A DNA stretch of 64,000 nucleotides from the NCBI RefSeq assembly GCF_000026145.1, contig NC_009445.1, forward strand, positions 434,001-498,000, written 5' to 3'. Source of the DNA: Bradyrhizobium sp. ORS 278 (GTDB lineage Bacteria; Pseudomonadota; Alphaproteobacteria; Rhizobiales; Xanthobacteraceae). Made by a program: the position numbers and the translations under genes. The notes beneath the pieces were generated by a model that saw nothing but the letters and a program-made list of their open reading frames with translations, was not told where the DNA came from and searched no databases. The stretch's first letter is position 1, and every line of letters begins with the position of its first letter. Shown here one piece after another: positions 26,829 through 35,846 of the stretch.

Positions 26829-29066
26829 ATGAACGCGCTTCTCAAGACCGACCTCGCAAATGCGCTGCCGCTGCTGCGGCCGCAGGGCATCACCAATCTG
26901 TCGCGCCGCCGCCTGCTCGGGCTCGGCGCCGGCGCGCTCGTCCTCGGCGCGCTGCTGCCAGCCGCCGGCGCGCGCGCCGCCACGGCTGCAGCGGTCAAGC
27001 CCGGCACCCGCGTGCCGGCGTTCCTGGTGATCGGCAAGGACAACTCGGTCAAGCTGCTCAGCCCGTTCGTCGAAGGCGGGCAGGGCATCAACACCGGCCT
27101 GGCGCAGATCGTCGGCGAGGAGCTCGATGTTCATCTGAACCGCTTCGAGGTCGAATGCGCGCCGCCCGGCGCCGACTACGCCATCATCAACGGCCTGCGC
27201 CTGACCGGCGGCAGCTTCTCGACGCGGTCGAGCTATGAGGTGATGCGCCGGCTCGGCGCCAGCGCGCGCGAGATGCTGATCCGCGTTGCCGCGGCCAAGC
27301 TCGACGTAACGCCGGAGACCTTGACGACCGAGGACGGGCAAGTCGTGCACGCCGCGTCGAACCGGCGCGTGCCCTATGGCGAGCTCGCCGAGCAGGCGCT
27401 CGCGCTGACGCCGGCGGACACCGTCGCGCTGCGCGATCCCGCGACCTTCCGCTACATCCGCCAGCCGATGCCGCGGCTCGATGTCCGCGCCAAATCGACC
27501 GGCAAGGCGGTCTATGCGATCGACCAGAAGATCGAGGGCATGCTGTATGCCGCGATCCAGCATGCGCCGGTGCTCGGCACCGAGCCGGAGCGCATGGTCA
27601 ACGAGGCGACCGTCAAGGCGATGCCCGGCGTGCATGCGGTCCACAAGCTGCCGGGCGCCGTCGCCGTGACCGCCGACAGCTGGTATCGCGCGCGCAAGGC
27701 GGTGGAGACGCTGGACGTGGCGTGGTCGAAGGCGCCGGCAAGCGGCTTCGATGCAGTGGCGGCCGACTATTCCTCGGCCAACCTGCTCGCCGCACTGAAG
27801 GCCTCCGACGCCAATGGCGTGTCCGCCGAGAAGGCGGGCGACGTCGCCGCGGCCTTTGCCAGCGCCGCGACGATCGTCGAGGCCGAGTATGACGCGCCCT
27901 ACCTGGCGCATGGCCAGCTCGAGCCGCCGTCCTCGATGGCGCGCTTCAATGCCGACGGCACGCTCGAGCTGTGGGTGCCCAACCAGATGCCGGAGCTGTT
28001 CCAGGGCATCGCGGCCAAGGTTGGCGGCGTCACGCCCGACAGGGTGATCCTGCATTCGCCGATGCTCGGCGGCTTCTTCGGCCGCCACTTCGCCTATGGC
28101 TCGTCCAATCCGTTCCAGCAGGCGATCCTGCTCGCGAAGGCGACGCAGCGGCCGGTCAAGGTGCTGTGGTCGCGCGAGGAGGAGTTCAAGATGGACGCGC
28201 TGCGCCCCCTGAGCTTCAGCCGCTTCAAGGCGGCGCTCGACAAGGACGGCAAGCCCGCCGCGATCCAGGTGCGCACCGTCGGCGAGGGGCCGATGGGCCG
28301 CTGGTTCGGCGTCACCGCCGGCGGCAAGGTCGACAGCTCCGCGGTCGAGGGCATCGTCGAGAAGCCCTATGCGATCGCCAACCGCAGCATGGAGTATGCG
28401 CGGTTCGCGCATCCCGTGACCATCGCGTTCTGGCGCTCGGTCGGCCACTCCATGAACGACTATTTCTACGAGGGCTTCCTCGACGAGCTCGCCGATGCCG
28501 GCAAGCAGGATCCCTATCAGCTGCGCCTCGCGCTTTTGCAGGACAGACCGCGCCATTTCAAGCTGCTGGAGACGGTGGCCAAGATGTCCGGCGGCTGGAG
28601 GCGCGGGCCTTATGACGCCGACGGCGGCAAGCGCGCCCGCGGTGTCGCGCTGGCCTCGCCGTTCGGTTCGGAGACCGCGACGATCGCCGAGGTCTCGCTG
28701 GAGAAAAGCGAGGTGCGCGTCCACCAGTTATGGATCGCGTTCGATCCCGGCAGCATCGTCAATCCGGCGATCGTCAAGTCGCAGGTGGAATCGGCGGCCG
28801 CGCTCGGTCTGTCTGCGGCACTGTTCGAGGAGCTCGTCTACAAGGACGGCCAGCGGCAGTCCCACAATTTCGACGACTATCCGATCCTGTCGCGCGCTTC
28901 GATGCCGAAGGTCGATGTCGAGATCGTCGAGAGCGGCGCGCCGATGGGCGGCGTCGGCGAGCCCGGCCTGCCCGGTATCGCTCCGGCCGTCGTCAACGCG
29001 GTCGCCGCGCTGACCGGGCGGCATGTGCGCAGCCTGCCGCTGGCGAAGGCGAAGCTCGGCGTCTGA
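26829..29066 (+). CDS. Molybdopterin-binding subunit, xanthine dehydrogenase family (IorB-like)
   Basis: 745 residues with a twin-arginine signal (NLSRRRLLGLGAGALVLG, about 23-40), so it is exported folded with its partner. Molybdopterin-binding regions follow: GQGINTGLAQIVGEELD, LGGFFGRHF near 415 and the C-terminal GGVGEPGLPGIAPAVVNAV, whose glutamate matches the catalytic Glu of the family. The enzyme would hydroxylate an aldehyde or N-heterocycle in the periplasm, with electrons probably passing to a cytochrome. Substrate unknown. Confidence 0.92.
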   Translation: MNALLKTDLANALPLLRPQGITNLSRRRLLGLGAGALVLGALLPAAGARAATAAAVKPGTRVPAFLVIGKDNSVKLLSPFVEGGQGINTGLAQIVGEELDVHLNRFEVECAPPGADYAIINGLRLTGGSFSTRSSYEVMRRLGASAREMLIRVAAAKLDVTPETLTTEDGQVVHAASNRRVPYGELAEQALALTPADTVALRDPATFRYIRQPMPRLDVRAKSTGKAVYAIDQKIEGMLYAAIQHAPVLGTEPERMVNEATVKAMPGVHAVHKLPGAVAVTADSWYRARKAVETLDVAWSKAPASGFDAVAADYSSANLLAALKASDANGVSAEKAGDVAAAFASAATIVEAEYDAPYLAHGQLEPPSSMARFNADGTLELWVPNQMPELFQGIAAKVGGVTPDRVILHSPMLGGFFGRHFAYGSSNPFQQAILLAKATQRPVKVLWSREEEFKMDALRPLSFSRFKAALDKDGKPAAIQVRTVGEGPMGRWFGVTAGGKVDSSAVEGIVEKPYAIANRSMEYARFAHPVTIAFWRSVGHSMNDYFYEGFLDELADAGKQDPYQLRLALLQDRPRHFKLLETVAKMSGGWRRGPYDADGGKRARGVALASPFGSETATIAEVSLEKSEVRVHQLWIAFDPGSIVNPAIVKSQVESAAALGLSAALFEELVYKDGQRQSHNFDDYPILSRASMPKVDVEIVESGAPMGGVGEPGLPGIAPAVVNAVAALTGRHVRSLPLAKAKLGV

Positions 29067-29073
29067 GACGAGA

Positions 29074-29101
29074 GCATCCCGGCACAAGCCTGCCGGGATG
29101 C
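29074..29101. terminator. Bidirectional hairpin between convergent genes
   Basis: Perfect 11-bp stem GCATCCCGGCA (29074-29084) / TGCCGGGATGC (29091-29101) with a 6-base loop, between the IorB-like gene and the convergent hydrolase gene. There is no U-tract on either side. Confidence 0.6.
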
Positions 29102-29108
29102 CGCTCGA

Positions 29109-29930
29109 TTACTTGCTGAGAAACCTGTCGACCTCGGCGGCGAAGTCGTCGATCTCCTGGAACAGGAAAGCGTGGCCGGCATCCGGATAGAGCACGAGCT
29201 TGGCGTTGGGCGCCTGCTGCGACAACACGTAGGAGCGGTACGCCGGCAGCATCACGTCATGCGCGCCATTGGCCACCAGCATCGGCAGCCGCAGCTCGTT
29301 GGCCCGGTGCAGCACGCCGGGCCAGCTCGAGATCGCCTTGACCTGTCCCATGAACGATGCCGCGGTCACCTTCGGCCCGAGCTGCGGCTGCGCGGCGATG
29401 CGCGCCAGCGAGGCACGGCCGGCGGCCACCGCGGTCTCGGTCTCCGGATAGAACAGGAAGAGGAAATCCTCCGCACCATTGTCCGGCTTGGTCATCACCT
29501 GCGCGACGCGCGGATGCGCCTGCGGCCCGTCCGCCACCGGTCCCGGGCTCGAGCCGGCCACGATCAGCCGGCGCACCAGATGTGGCGCATCGAGCGCGAG
29601 TTGCTGGCCGACGACGCCACCGAGCGACCAGCCGAGCACATCGGCCTGACCGAGGCCGAGCGAGCTGATGACTTCGGCTGCGACGGCGGCGATGCCGCCG
29701 ATGCTATCGGGCACGGCGCCTTCCGAGCGGCCGATGCCGGCGCTGTCGAAGCGGATGACGCGGCGATCGGCGGAGATCGCCTGGATGAAGGCCGGGTCCC
29801 AGTCATCCATCGTGCCGCGAAAGCGCTGCAGCAGCAGCAGCGGCACGCCACCGGCGGCTCCGTCCTCGCGCCAGGCCAGTTCGCCGTAGGATGTCTGCAG
29901 CCGGTGAATGGTGACATCGTTGCTCATCAT
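29109..29930 (-). CDS. Alpha/beta hydrolase
   Basis: 273 residues from MMSNDVTIHRLQ (29930); GAGGAGAGAG lies directly before the ATG pair, which rules out the longer frame. Catalytic triad visible: nucleophile Ser in LGWSLGGVVG, Asp in VANGAHDVMLP and His in YPDAGHAFLF. Small-molecule esterase or haloperoxidase-like hydrolase; no signal peptide. It points towards the molybdenum hydroxylase and lies behind the AraC-type regulator on the same strand. Confidence 0.88.
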   Translation of the reverse strand: MMSNDVTIHRLQTSYGELAWREDGAAGGVPLLLLQRFRGTMDDWDPAFIQAISADRRVIRFDSAGIGRSEGAVPDSIGGIAAVAAEVISSLGLGQADVLGWSLGGVVGQQLALDAPHLVRRLIVAGSSPGPVADGPQAHPRVAQVMTKPDNGAEDFLFLFYPETETAVAAGRASLARIAAQPQLGPKVTAASFMGQVKAISSWPGVLHRANELRLPMLVANGAHDVMLPAYRSYVLSQQAPNAKLVLYPDAGHAFLFQEIDDFAAEVDRFLSK

Positions 29931-30005
29931 CTCTCTCCTCGGACTATCCGATGGGGAGAGCGTAAGAGGTGATAGAAATGTCTCAAATGACACAGAGGCG
30001 GCGAA

Positions 30006-30974
30006 TCAGGTCGTCTCGTATGCCGCTTCGCCAGGCTCGCCTTCCATCAGCCGCAGGCTGCGGCGCAGGCTTTGCGGCGGCTGGCCGAAGAAGCGCAGGA
30101 AGGCGCGGCGCATGCGGTCGCGGTCGGCGAAGCCGGTGTCGCGGGCGACGATGTCGAGGGAATGCCGGCCGTCCTCAAGCATCACCTTGGCGGCCTCCAG
30201 CCGCAGCCGCTCAACCGCCTTGGCCGGCGATTGCCCGGTCTCCTCGCGGAAGATCCGGCTGAATTGACGCGGGCTGAGACTCGCCGCCTCCGCCAGTTCC
30301 TCGACGCTGAGCGGATTGCGCAGATTCTCCTTGGCGTAGGTGAGCGCCCGCCGCACCCGGTCGGAGCGCGGCTCAAGCTCCAGCAGCGCCGAGAACTGCG
30401 ACTGGCCTCCCGGCCTGCGATGATACACCACGAGCCGCCGCGCCACCGCGCGCGACATCTCCGCGCCGTGGTCGTCCTCGATCAGCGCCAGCACGAGATC
30501 GATTCCGGCCGTCATGCCGGCCGATGTCCAGATGTTGCCGTCGGCGATGAAGATGCGGTCGTCGTCGACTTTGACGGACGGAAACCGCTGCTGCAATTCG
30601 GCGGCATGCGCCCAATGCGTCGTGGCGCTGCGGCCGTCGAGCAGGCCGGCCTCGGCGAGCAGGAACGCGCCGGTGCAGACGCCGGCGACGCGGCGCGACT
30701 TCTGCCCGGCTTCCGCGATGTAGGCCCGCAGGCCGGCGGTGGACGGCTTCGGCAGCAGTTCGCCGACGACCATCAGCGTGTCGGGAAAGTCGCCGAGCGG
30801 CTCGGTTTCGACATGCATGCCGAGGGTCGAGCGGATAGGGCCGCCTTTCTCCGACATGATCCTGACGCGATAGGCCTTCTCGCCCAACTGGATGTTGGCG
30901 AACTCGAACGCCGTCGCGGCAGCCACGCCCATGATCTGGAAGCCGTCCTCCATGATGAACCCGATTTGGCGCAT
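30006..30974 (-). CDS. AraC-family regulator with DJ-1/PfpI-like domain (FtrA/GlxA type)
   Basis: 322 residues. An N-terminal glutamine-amidotransferase-like sensor domain (about 1-175) has the elbow AGVCTGAFLLAEAGLL with its cysteine; a C-terminal AraC DNA-binding domain (about 215-315) has LSVEELAEAASLSPRQFSRIF and the second HTH IVARDTGFADRDRMRRAF. It is divergent from the short-chain dehydrogenase gene, with starts 122 bp apart, and probably controls it and itself. Confidence 0.92.
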   Translation of the reverse strand: MRQIGFIMEDGFQIMGVAAATAFEFANIQLGEKAYRVRIMSEKGGPIRSTLGMHVETEPLGDFPDTLMVVGELLPKPSTAGLRAYIAEAGQKSRRVAGVCTGAFLLAEAGLLDGRSATTHWAHAAELQQRFPSVKVDDDRIFIADGNIWTSAGMTAGIDLVLALIEDDHGAEMSRAVARRLVVYHRRPGGQSQFSALLELEPRSDRVRRALTYAKENLRNPLSVEELAEAASLSPRQFSRIFREETGQSPAKAVERLRLEAAKVMLEDGRHSLDIVARDTGFADRDRMRRAFLRFFGQPPQSLRRSLRLMEGEPGEAAYETT

Positions 30975-31096
30975 GGCGATACCATCCTTGTCCCGATTTG
31001 ACGTTTATATGGCATTTGAGACGCGGAAATCCAGCTCTACTTTCTCGTAACGCAACAGACCGAGCGCCCGCAGCGGCACGAGAAGGGAATTCAGCC

Positions 31097-31891
31097 ATGA
31101 CCAGCCAAACCAAGGGCGCCGTCCTCATCACCGGTGCGTCGTCCGGCATCGGCGCAGTTTATGCCGAGCGCTTCGCTGCACGCGGCCATGACCTCATCCT
31201 GGTCGCCCGCAATCAGGACCGTCTGAACGCGATCGCCGACAAGCTGACGGCCCGTCATGGCGTGAAGGTCAAGACGCTGGTCGCCGACCTCACCGCGCGG
31301 GACGATCTCGCCCGGGTCGAGGCCGTGCTGAAGAGCGACGCCTCGATCACTCACCTCGTCAACAATGCGGGCTTCGGTAGCGCCGCGCCGCTCGCCAAGG
31401 CCGATGTCGACGAGATGGAGAGAATGGTGGCGATCAACGTCACCGCGCCGCTGCGGCTGACCTACGCGGCGGTCCCGCAATTCGTCGCGCGCCAGCAGGG
31501 CACCATCATCAACATCGCCTCGATCGTCGCGATCGGACCCGAGGTCCTCAACGGCGTCTACGGCGGCACGAAATCCTTCGTGCTCGCGTTCAGCCAGTCG
31601 CTGCGCAAGGAACTCGCCGGCACCGGCGTGCATGTCCAGGTCGTGCTGCCCGGCGCGACCGGCACTGAATTCTGGGACATCGCCGGCCTGCCCGCCAGCA
31701 ACCTGCCGAAGGAGTGGGTGATGTCGGCCGCCGATCTGGTCGACGCCGCCTTGCGCGGCCTCGACCGCGGCGAGTTCGCCACCGTGCCCTCGCTCGCCGA
31801 CGGCGCCGAGTTCGACGCGTGGGAAGCCGCCCGCCAGACCATGCTGCCGCATCTGTCGAGCGCCGCGGTCGCCGAGCGCTATCGGGCGTGA
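31097..31891 (+). CDS. Short-chain dehydrogenase/reductase
   Basis: 264 residues from the ATG at 31097, preceded by GAAGGGA. Classical SDR: NADP-binding TGASSGIG at about 11-18, structural NNAG at about 91-94, and a catalytic YGGTK (Tyr and Lys) with an upstream Ser in NIASIVAIG. The substrate is not indicated. Probably regulated by the divergent AraC/DJ-1 gene. Confidence 0.92.
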   Translation: MTSQTKGAVLITGASSGIGAVYAERFAARGHDLILVARNQDRLNAIADKLTARHGVKVKTLVADLTARDDLARVEAVLKSDASITHLVNNAGFGSAAPLAKADVDEMERMVAINVTAPLRLTYAAVPQFVARQQGTIINIASIVAIGPEVLNGVYGGTKSFVLAFSQSLRKELAGTGVHVQVVLPGATGTEFWDIAGLPASNLPKEWVMSAADLVDAALRGLDRGEFATVPSLADGAEFDAWEAARQTMLPHLSSAAVAERYRA

Positions 31892-32000
31892 AGCGTTCGG
31901 GCTGGTGCCGATCGCGGTTGCAAGCCGCCGGCACCGGCGAGCGTCCGCCGACCCGGTGTCGTTCTGTTGCTCGCGGAGGCCAATCGGCTAGACTTTGCCG

Positions 32001-32903
32001 ATGAGCTACTGCGTCTTCATGCATCGGACCGACTCGATCTACGACGACAGTCCGGCGGAGCAGTACCAATTTCCCAAGCAATATCTCGGCCGGGCCGAGG
32101 GCAGCGTCGGTGACTGGATCGTCTACCTCGAGCCGACGAAGGTGGCGGCCACGCGCGGTTATTTCGCGATCGCGCGGGTCGAGCGGATCATCCCAGATCC
32201 GAAGGCGTCGGGCATGTATCTCGCGCTTATTCAGCCCGGTTCATATCTCGAATTCGTCAACGCCGTTCCATTCAGCGAACTGGACGGTCCGATCGAGCGC
32301 GGCCTGCGCAATGAGGCCGGCAGGTTATCGGGACGGGCTCAGGCGGCCGTTCGACCGATTTCGCCGCAGGATTTCCAGCGCATCATCGAGCGCGGCTTGG
32401 ACGATCACGACCCGATCCTGCCGCGCGTTCCAGACGTGGTCCACCCGCCGGATGGTTTTGCGGAAGAGCAGTCGCCGGTTGTTGTCGAGCAATTGCGCGA
32501 ACGCATTCAGCGCCTCACGTCGCGCGTCTTGCGCGATCGCCTGTTTCGGACGATCGTGCTCCGCGCTTATGGCGAGCGCTGCGCGATCACCGGGCTCAAG
32601 CTCATCAATGGCGGCGGGCGCGCTGAGGTGAATGCGGCCCATATTCGGCCTGTCGAGGCGAATGGACCGGACCTCGTGACCAACGGCCTTGCGCTTTCGG
32701 GTACGGTTCATTGGATGTTCGACCGTGGACTGATCAGTCTGAGCGATGATCTCGCCATTCTGCTGTCTCGGCAGATCAACGACGCCGATCGAATCCGCGG
32801 GTTCATCAATCCCTCGGGATTCGCTTTTTCTCCCGAGCGCGCTGGTGACCGGCCTCACCCGCATTTTCTGCAATGGCATCGCGAGCATTGTTTCAAACAC
32901 TAA
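32001..32903 (+). CDS. HNH endonuclease with N-terminal PUA/EVE-like region
   Basis: 300 residues from MSYCVFMHRTDSIYDDSP. The first 110 residues (GDWIVYLEPTKVAATRGYFA then AIARVERIIPDP) resemble the beta-rich modified-base-reading domains fused to many restriction nucleases. The C-terminal HNH_2-type domain (about 188-265) has LRAYGERCAITG, VNAAHIRPVEANGPD and NGLALSGTVHWMFDRG, with the catalytic His in AAHI. This architecture is found in stand-alone, often modification-dependent, restriction enzymes. It lies alone, with no methyltransferase next to it. Confidence 0.82.
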   Translation: MSYCVFMHRTDSIYDDSPAEQYQFPKQYLGRAEGSVGDWIVYLEPTKVAATRGYFAIARVERIIPDPKASGMYLALIQPGSYLEFVNAVPFSELDGPIERGLRNEAGRLSGRAQAAVRPISPQDFQRIIERGLDDHDPILPRVPDVVHPPDGFAEEQSPVVVEQLRERIQRLTSRVLRDRLFRTIVLRAYGERCAITGLKLINGGGRAEVNAAHIRPVEANGPDLVTNGLALSGTVHWMFDRGLISLSDDLAILLSRQINDADRIRGFINPSGFAFSPERAGDRPHPHFLQWHREHCFKH

Positions 32904-32956
32904 GTCGAAAAAGTCTCCTTCAGCGAATCCTTTTGCTGCCGTCGCTGCCTCCTGAC

Positions 32957-32979
32957 ATCCGGGACGACACATCCCGGAT
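32957..32979. terminator. Hairpin after the HNH nuclease gene
   Basis: 8-bp stem ATCCGGGA (32957-32964) / TCCCGGAT (32972-32979) with a 7-base loop, 54 bp after the HNH stop. No U-tract. Confidence 0.35.
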
Positions 32980-33037
32980 CGGCATTGGCCGGGATAACAT
33001 GGCATGGCTGCGCCACAATCTTTAAAGGTCGCATCAT

Positions 33038-33268
33038 GTGATGCGAACCGTACTTGGGGTCAGCACGGCGATCGTCGCTCTTGACGCCTTGAGCGGGCCT
33101 GGTGCGTGGCTGTTGGCGGCCGCCGGGCTTGGCTTCGCCGTGACAGGCGCTGTCGGCCATTGTCCGGCTTGCGCGACGCACTTGGACCTGCCAAGTGGCG
33201 CCTCTCGTCTGACCGTAGGCACGAATATTACTACTGCGTCTATCCGTCCAGCTGTGACATGGCTGTGA
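33038..33268 (+). CDS. Small membrane protein, DUF2892-like
   Basis: 76 residues from GTG at 33038. Two short hydrophobic stretches flank a Gly-rich turn and end in TGAVGHCPAC, the Gly-x-CP pattern seen in DUF2892 (inner-membrane YgaP-type) proteins. The usual N-terminal NVG-x-DR motif is missing, so it may be a truncated copy. Confidence 0.4.
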   Translation: MMRTVLGVSTAIVALDALSGPGAWLLAAAGLGFAVTGAVGHCPACATHLDLPSGASRLTVGTNITTASIRPAVTWL

Positions 33269-33681
33269 TGGATTGGCGTTCGCAGGTGATCAGAGCCTAA
33301 GAGCGCCGGACCAAAAAACCAATCAATCTGACTGGTTAGTACTGGCGCACCGCGGCCGATGAAGATGGGTACTACTCGTTCGCCGTGACGCTATGACGTT
33401 GCGGCCGGCCGCGCGATCCGACCGGATCACCTGCGACGGACTGCGATCTTGCGCCACGCCTCATGTGCAGCTGCCCCTCTCGATTTCGTCGTTGGCCCGG
33501 TTACCCGTCGATTGCGGCATTTCGCCCCGTCCCAGGAACGGCGCGATTGGCCAGACGCGGTCGTCGGCCGGCTAGTCAACGAGATTCCGCAAGCGACCGT
33601 TTCGGCTCGGACGTGTAATTGATGAACGCCGCTACCTTGCATAGAACAAAAGCTTAACGAAGCGCTGCTACTAGCCAACCC
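33269..33681. other. 413-bp stretch without recognisable gene
   Basis: Open frames here are short or antisense to nothing I recognise. No repeat or strong hairpin seen. Confidence 0.4.
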
Positions 33682-35013
33682 ATGATCTATGTTGGCCAGC
33701 GTGAATTTATCATCCCAACCCCGCTGTGGGCGGCCCTTCCGCTCGCCGCTGTCGGGTACGTCGCCGTCGATCTCGCATGGCAATCGTGGCCTTCGCCGAC
33801 TGATCTTGCACGCGTTGGGCAAACGACCGATTGCTTCCTGTACACGATCGCGCGGTTCGCGTCCGCCTACCTTGCCGCCTTCCTGGTGGTTGACATCGCC
33901 AGCCGGTCGCGCACGCCTTGGTACGGCTTGTTTCTGCTCATCCCGTTCGCCCATCTCGTCGCCGCATACGTTATCGCCGATTTGATCGTTCAGCCGCTAA
34001 CATGGCTGGGCACCGCAATCCTGCTCGGAGCGTTCGCAGCCGCAGCCGTGCCGCGTGGGCCGGCCGGCAGCGAAATGCTGGCTTTAGTATTTGGCGCGCT
34101 GGCGGTGGTGCCGCTATTGGCGGCTCTCGCGGCATTGTTCGTCACGCTGGCGAGCCGGATCGTGGCCCGCCTTCCTCTGCTGACGCCGGATGCTCGCCGC
34201 GATCTTTGGCCAAACATGGCGGCCGCGATGGTGTGGCTCCCAGGCGGCATGGCCGTCGGCATGGCGCCACGGGTTCTCGGCTACGTCATGCCGCGCCCAG
34301 CGGCGCTGTTGGCCGCCCTTGTGCTGGCGCTGGCTTCGATATGCCTGCATCTGCGTCTGGTTCATGGCGTACGCCGGGAGCAGATGCCCCATGGCAACAG
34401 GCTAAGGACCTGGCTGGCAGCCGCTGTTTGCTGTTCGGCACTGGTCTTGCTCGCACCGAACCCGATTCAGTATTTCTCCCTCGTTCTGGTGATGCCCGGA
34501 TACATTCGGCCGGTTATGCCGAACCTCTCCGGTCTGTACATCGACCATGTGCGTCCAGCCTTCCGCGCGATCGGAATGCTGCCGACGCCAGTGATCGAGG
34601 TCGCGGGCTATCGGGTCGACGTTCCCTTCAACGATCGAACGACGATGATGGAGCCTACCGAAGCCACGGGCGGTTACGATTTCGTCCGGATCACCCTGCC
34701 GGCCGATTACGGTGTGACGACGGTCAAACATGTTCCTAGTGTTGCTATCCTTCGGGCCAAAGCGATACGACTCAGCGACCTTTTCTGGTCGGAGCGCCAC
34801 GGTGACCTGGAGCAGGCCGCGCGCGCGGCACAGCCGGGGCAGGAGGTAGTAGTGAGGCGCGAGTCCGGCTTCAAGCGTGAGGTCGGCCTACGCTCAGACG
34901 CTTATCCCGAGTTGGAGTTCTGGCTTAGGTCTGTCGATCCAGCGACGTCGTGGGAGGCGGCGGAGCAAGCCTTGCGCCGTTTTCTGCAACAGCGGCTGCG
35001 AAGAGTGAACTGA
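33682..35013 (+). CDS. Polytopic membrane protein of unknown function
   Basis: 443 residues. About eight hydrophobic segments in the first 290 residues, with a longer loop after segment four, then a soluble domain of about 150 residues on one side of the membrane (RVDVPFNDRTTMMEPTEATG to the C-terminus). I do not recognise the family. No operon partner. It lies at the left edge of the poorly conserved stretch that ends in the broken serine recombinase gene. Confidence 0.6.
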   Translation: MIYVGQREFIIPTPLWAALPLAAVGYVAVDLAWQSWPSPTDLARVGQTTDCFLYTIARFASAYLAAFLVVDIASRSRTPWYGLFLLIPFAHLVAAYVIADLIVQPLTWLGTAILLGAFAAAAVPRGPAGSEMLALVFGALAVVPLLAALAALFVTLASRIVARLPLLTPDARRDLWPNMAAAMVWLPGGMAVGMAPRVLGYVMPRPAALLAALVLALASICLHLRLVHGVRREQMPHGNRLRTWLAAAVCCSALVLLAPNPIQYFSLVLVMPGYIRPVMPNLSGLYIDHVRPAFRAIGMLPTPVIEVAGYRVDVPFNDRTTMMEPTEATGGYDFVRITLPADYGVTTVKHVPSVAILRAKAIRLSDLFWSERHGDLEQAARAAQPGQEVVVRRESGFKREVGLRSDAYPELEFWLRSVDPATSWEAAEQALRRFLQQRLRRVN

Positions 35014-35588
35014 GTTCACCAACACGGATTTTCGGGACGGGCGCCGTCGCTATTCATGATTTGCGCGCGCTCCCACCTGGGGCCGCTATCTCGGCCCCGC
35101 GCTTCGGCTGACGCGTGCCGGGGTTGCGGTAGGCGCGTACTTTCTGCTTCGGGTCGTTCGCGTCGATATCGCCAAGTCCGCCTTCTCGTCCGCTATCGAC
35201 AATACTCGACCTTACCGACCGCGAGCGGCGCACTTTGTCATTGAGATTAGCGGGGGCGGAGACCGTGCCCGATTACGCCGGCAAGATAAAAGCGCCTCTC
35301 CGCGGCGTAGAATCGGCGGTCGTAAGTCTTTGTGTGGGCTGACAGCGATCTGGCACCGTCTCGAGACCCGTAGTGCTACTCGAAGAAGAAAGGTCCAACT
35401 TATCAGTGTGCCGAACGGCACCAATCGAAAGATAGCATGACTTTGCGAGGAATCGGGATGCTCACTCCTGAGCGCCTGGAATGCGGCTTGCTGCGCCTGA
35501 ATCGACGGGCCGGGAAGAGAAGAAGATCGCACAACCGCGCATGCTTGGTCCGTTCGATGGATCGATATTCCCGTGCCACACTGGCGCC
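35014..35588. other. 575-bp stretch without recognisable gene
   Basis: No convincing frame on either strand. It may hold decayed remains of the mobile segment to its right. Confidence 0.35.
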
Positions 35589-35828
35589 ATGGGCCATCGC
35601 CAGAAATGCAAGGGGTCGCACACGCCATCAACCGGCTCGTTGCCGGAAGATCTTCGTGACTACGCTCAGCCTGTGCAGCGGCGTCGCGTCCGATCCGCCA
35701 AGGCTCTGCAAACCGGTTGCAAGGTCCGCGACGACTGGCCGGACGAAGTGCCGGTGACCCTGACCGAGGTCGAGGTGTTCGAGGCCTGGTTCGGTGAGCT
35801 GCTCGACGAATTGTTCGGACCATTCTGA
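35589..35828 (+). CDS. Small recombinase-associated protein
   Basis: About 79 residues from MGHRQKCKGSHTPSTGSLPE; the frame is open about 36 codons further upstream, so the start is uncertain. An acidic end, VPVTLTEVEVFEAWFGELLD, follows a basic middle. Small proteins of this kind commonly precede serine recombinase genes in rhizobial mobile elements; this is recalled, not shown. It ends 18 bp before the recombinase start. Confidence 0.5.
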   Translation: MGHRQKCKGSHTPSTGSLPEDLRDYAQPVQRRRVRSAKALQTGCKVRDDWPDEVPVTLTEVEVFEAWFGELLDELFGPF

Positions 35829-35846
35829 CCGATTTTGGAGATTGCG

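Noticed and set aside
25554..28724. 1056-codon open frame on the minus strand
   Set aside because: It is antisense to the acetyltransferase and the molybdenum hydroxylase genes, with the same GC artefact.
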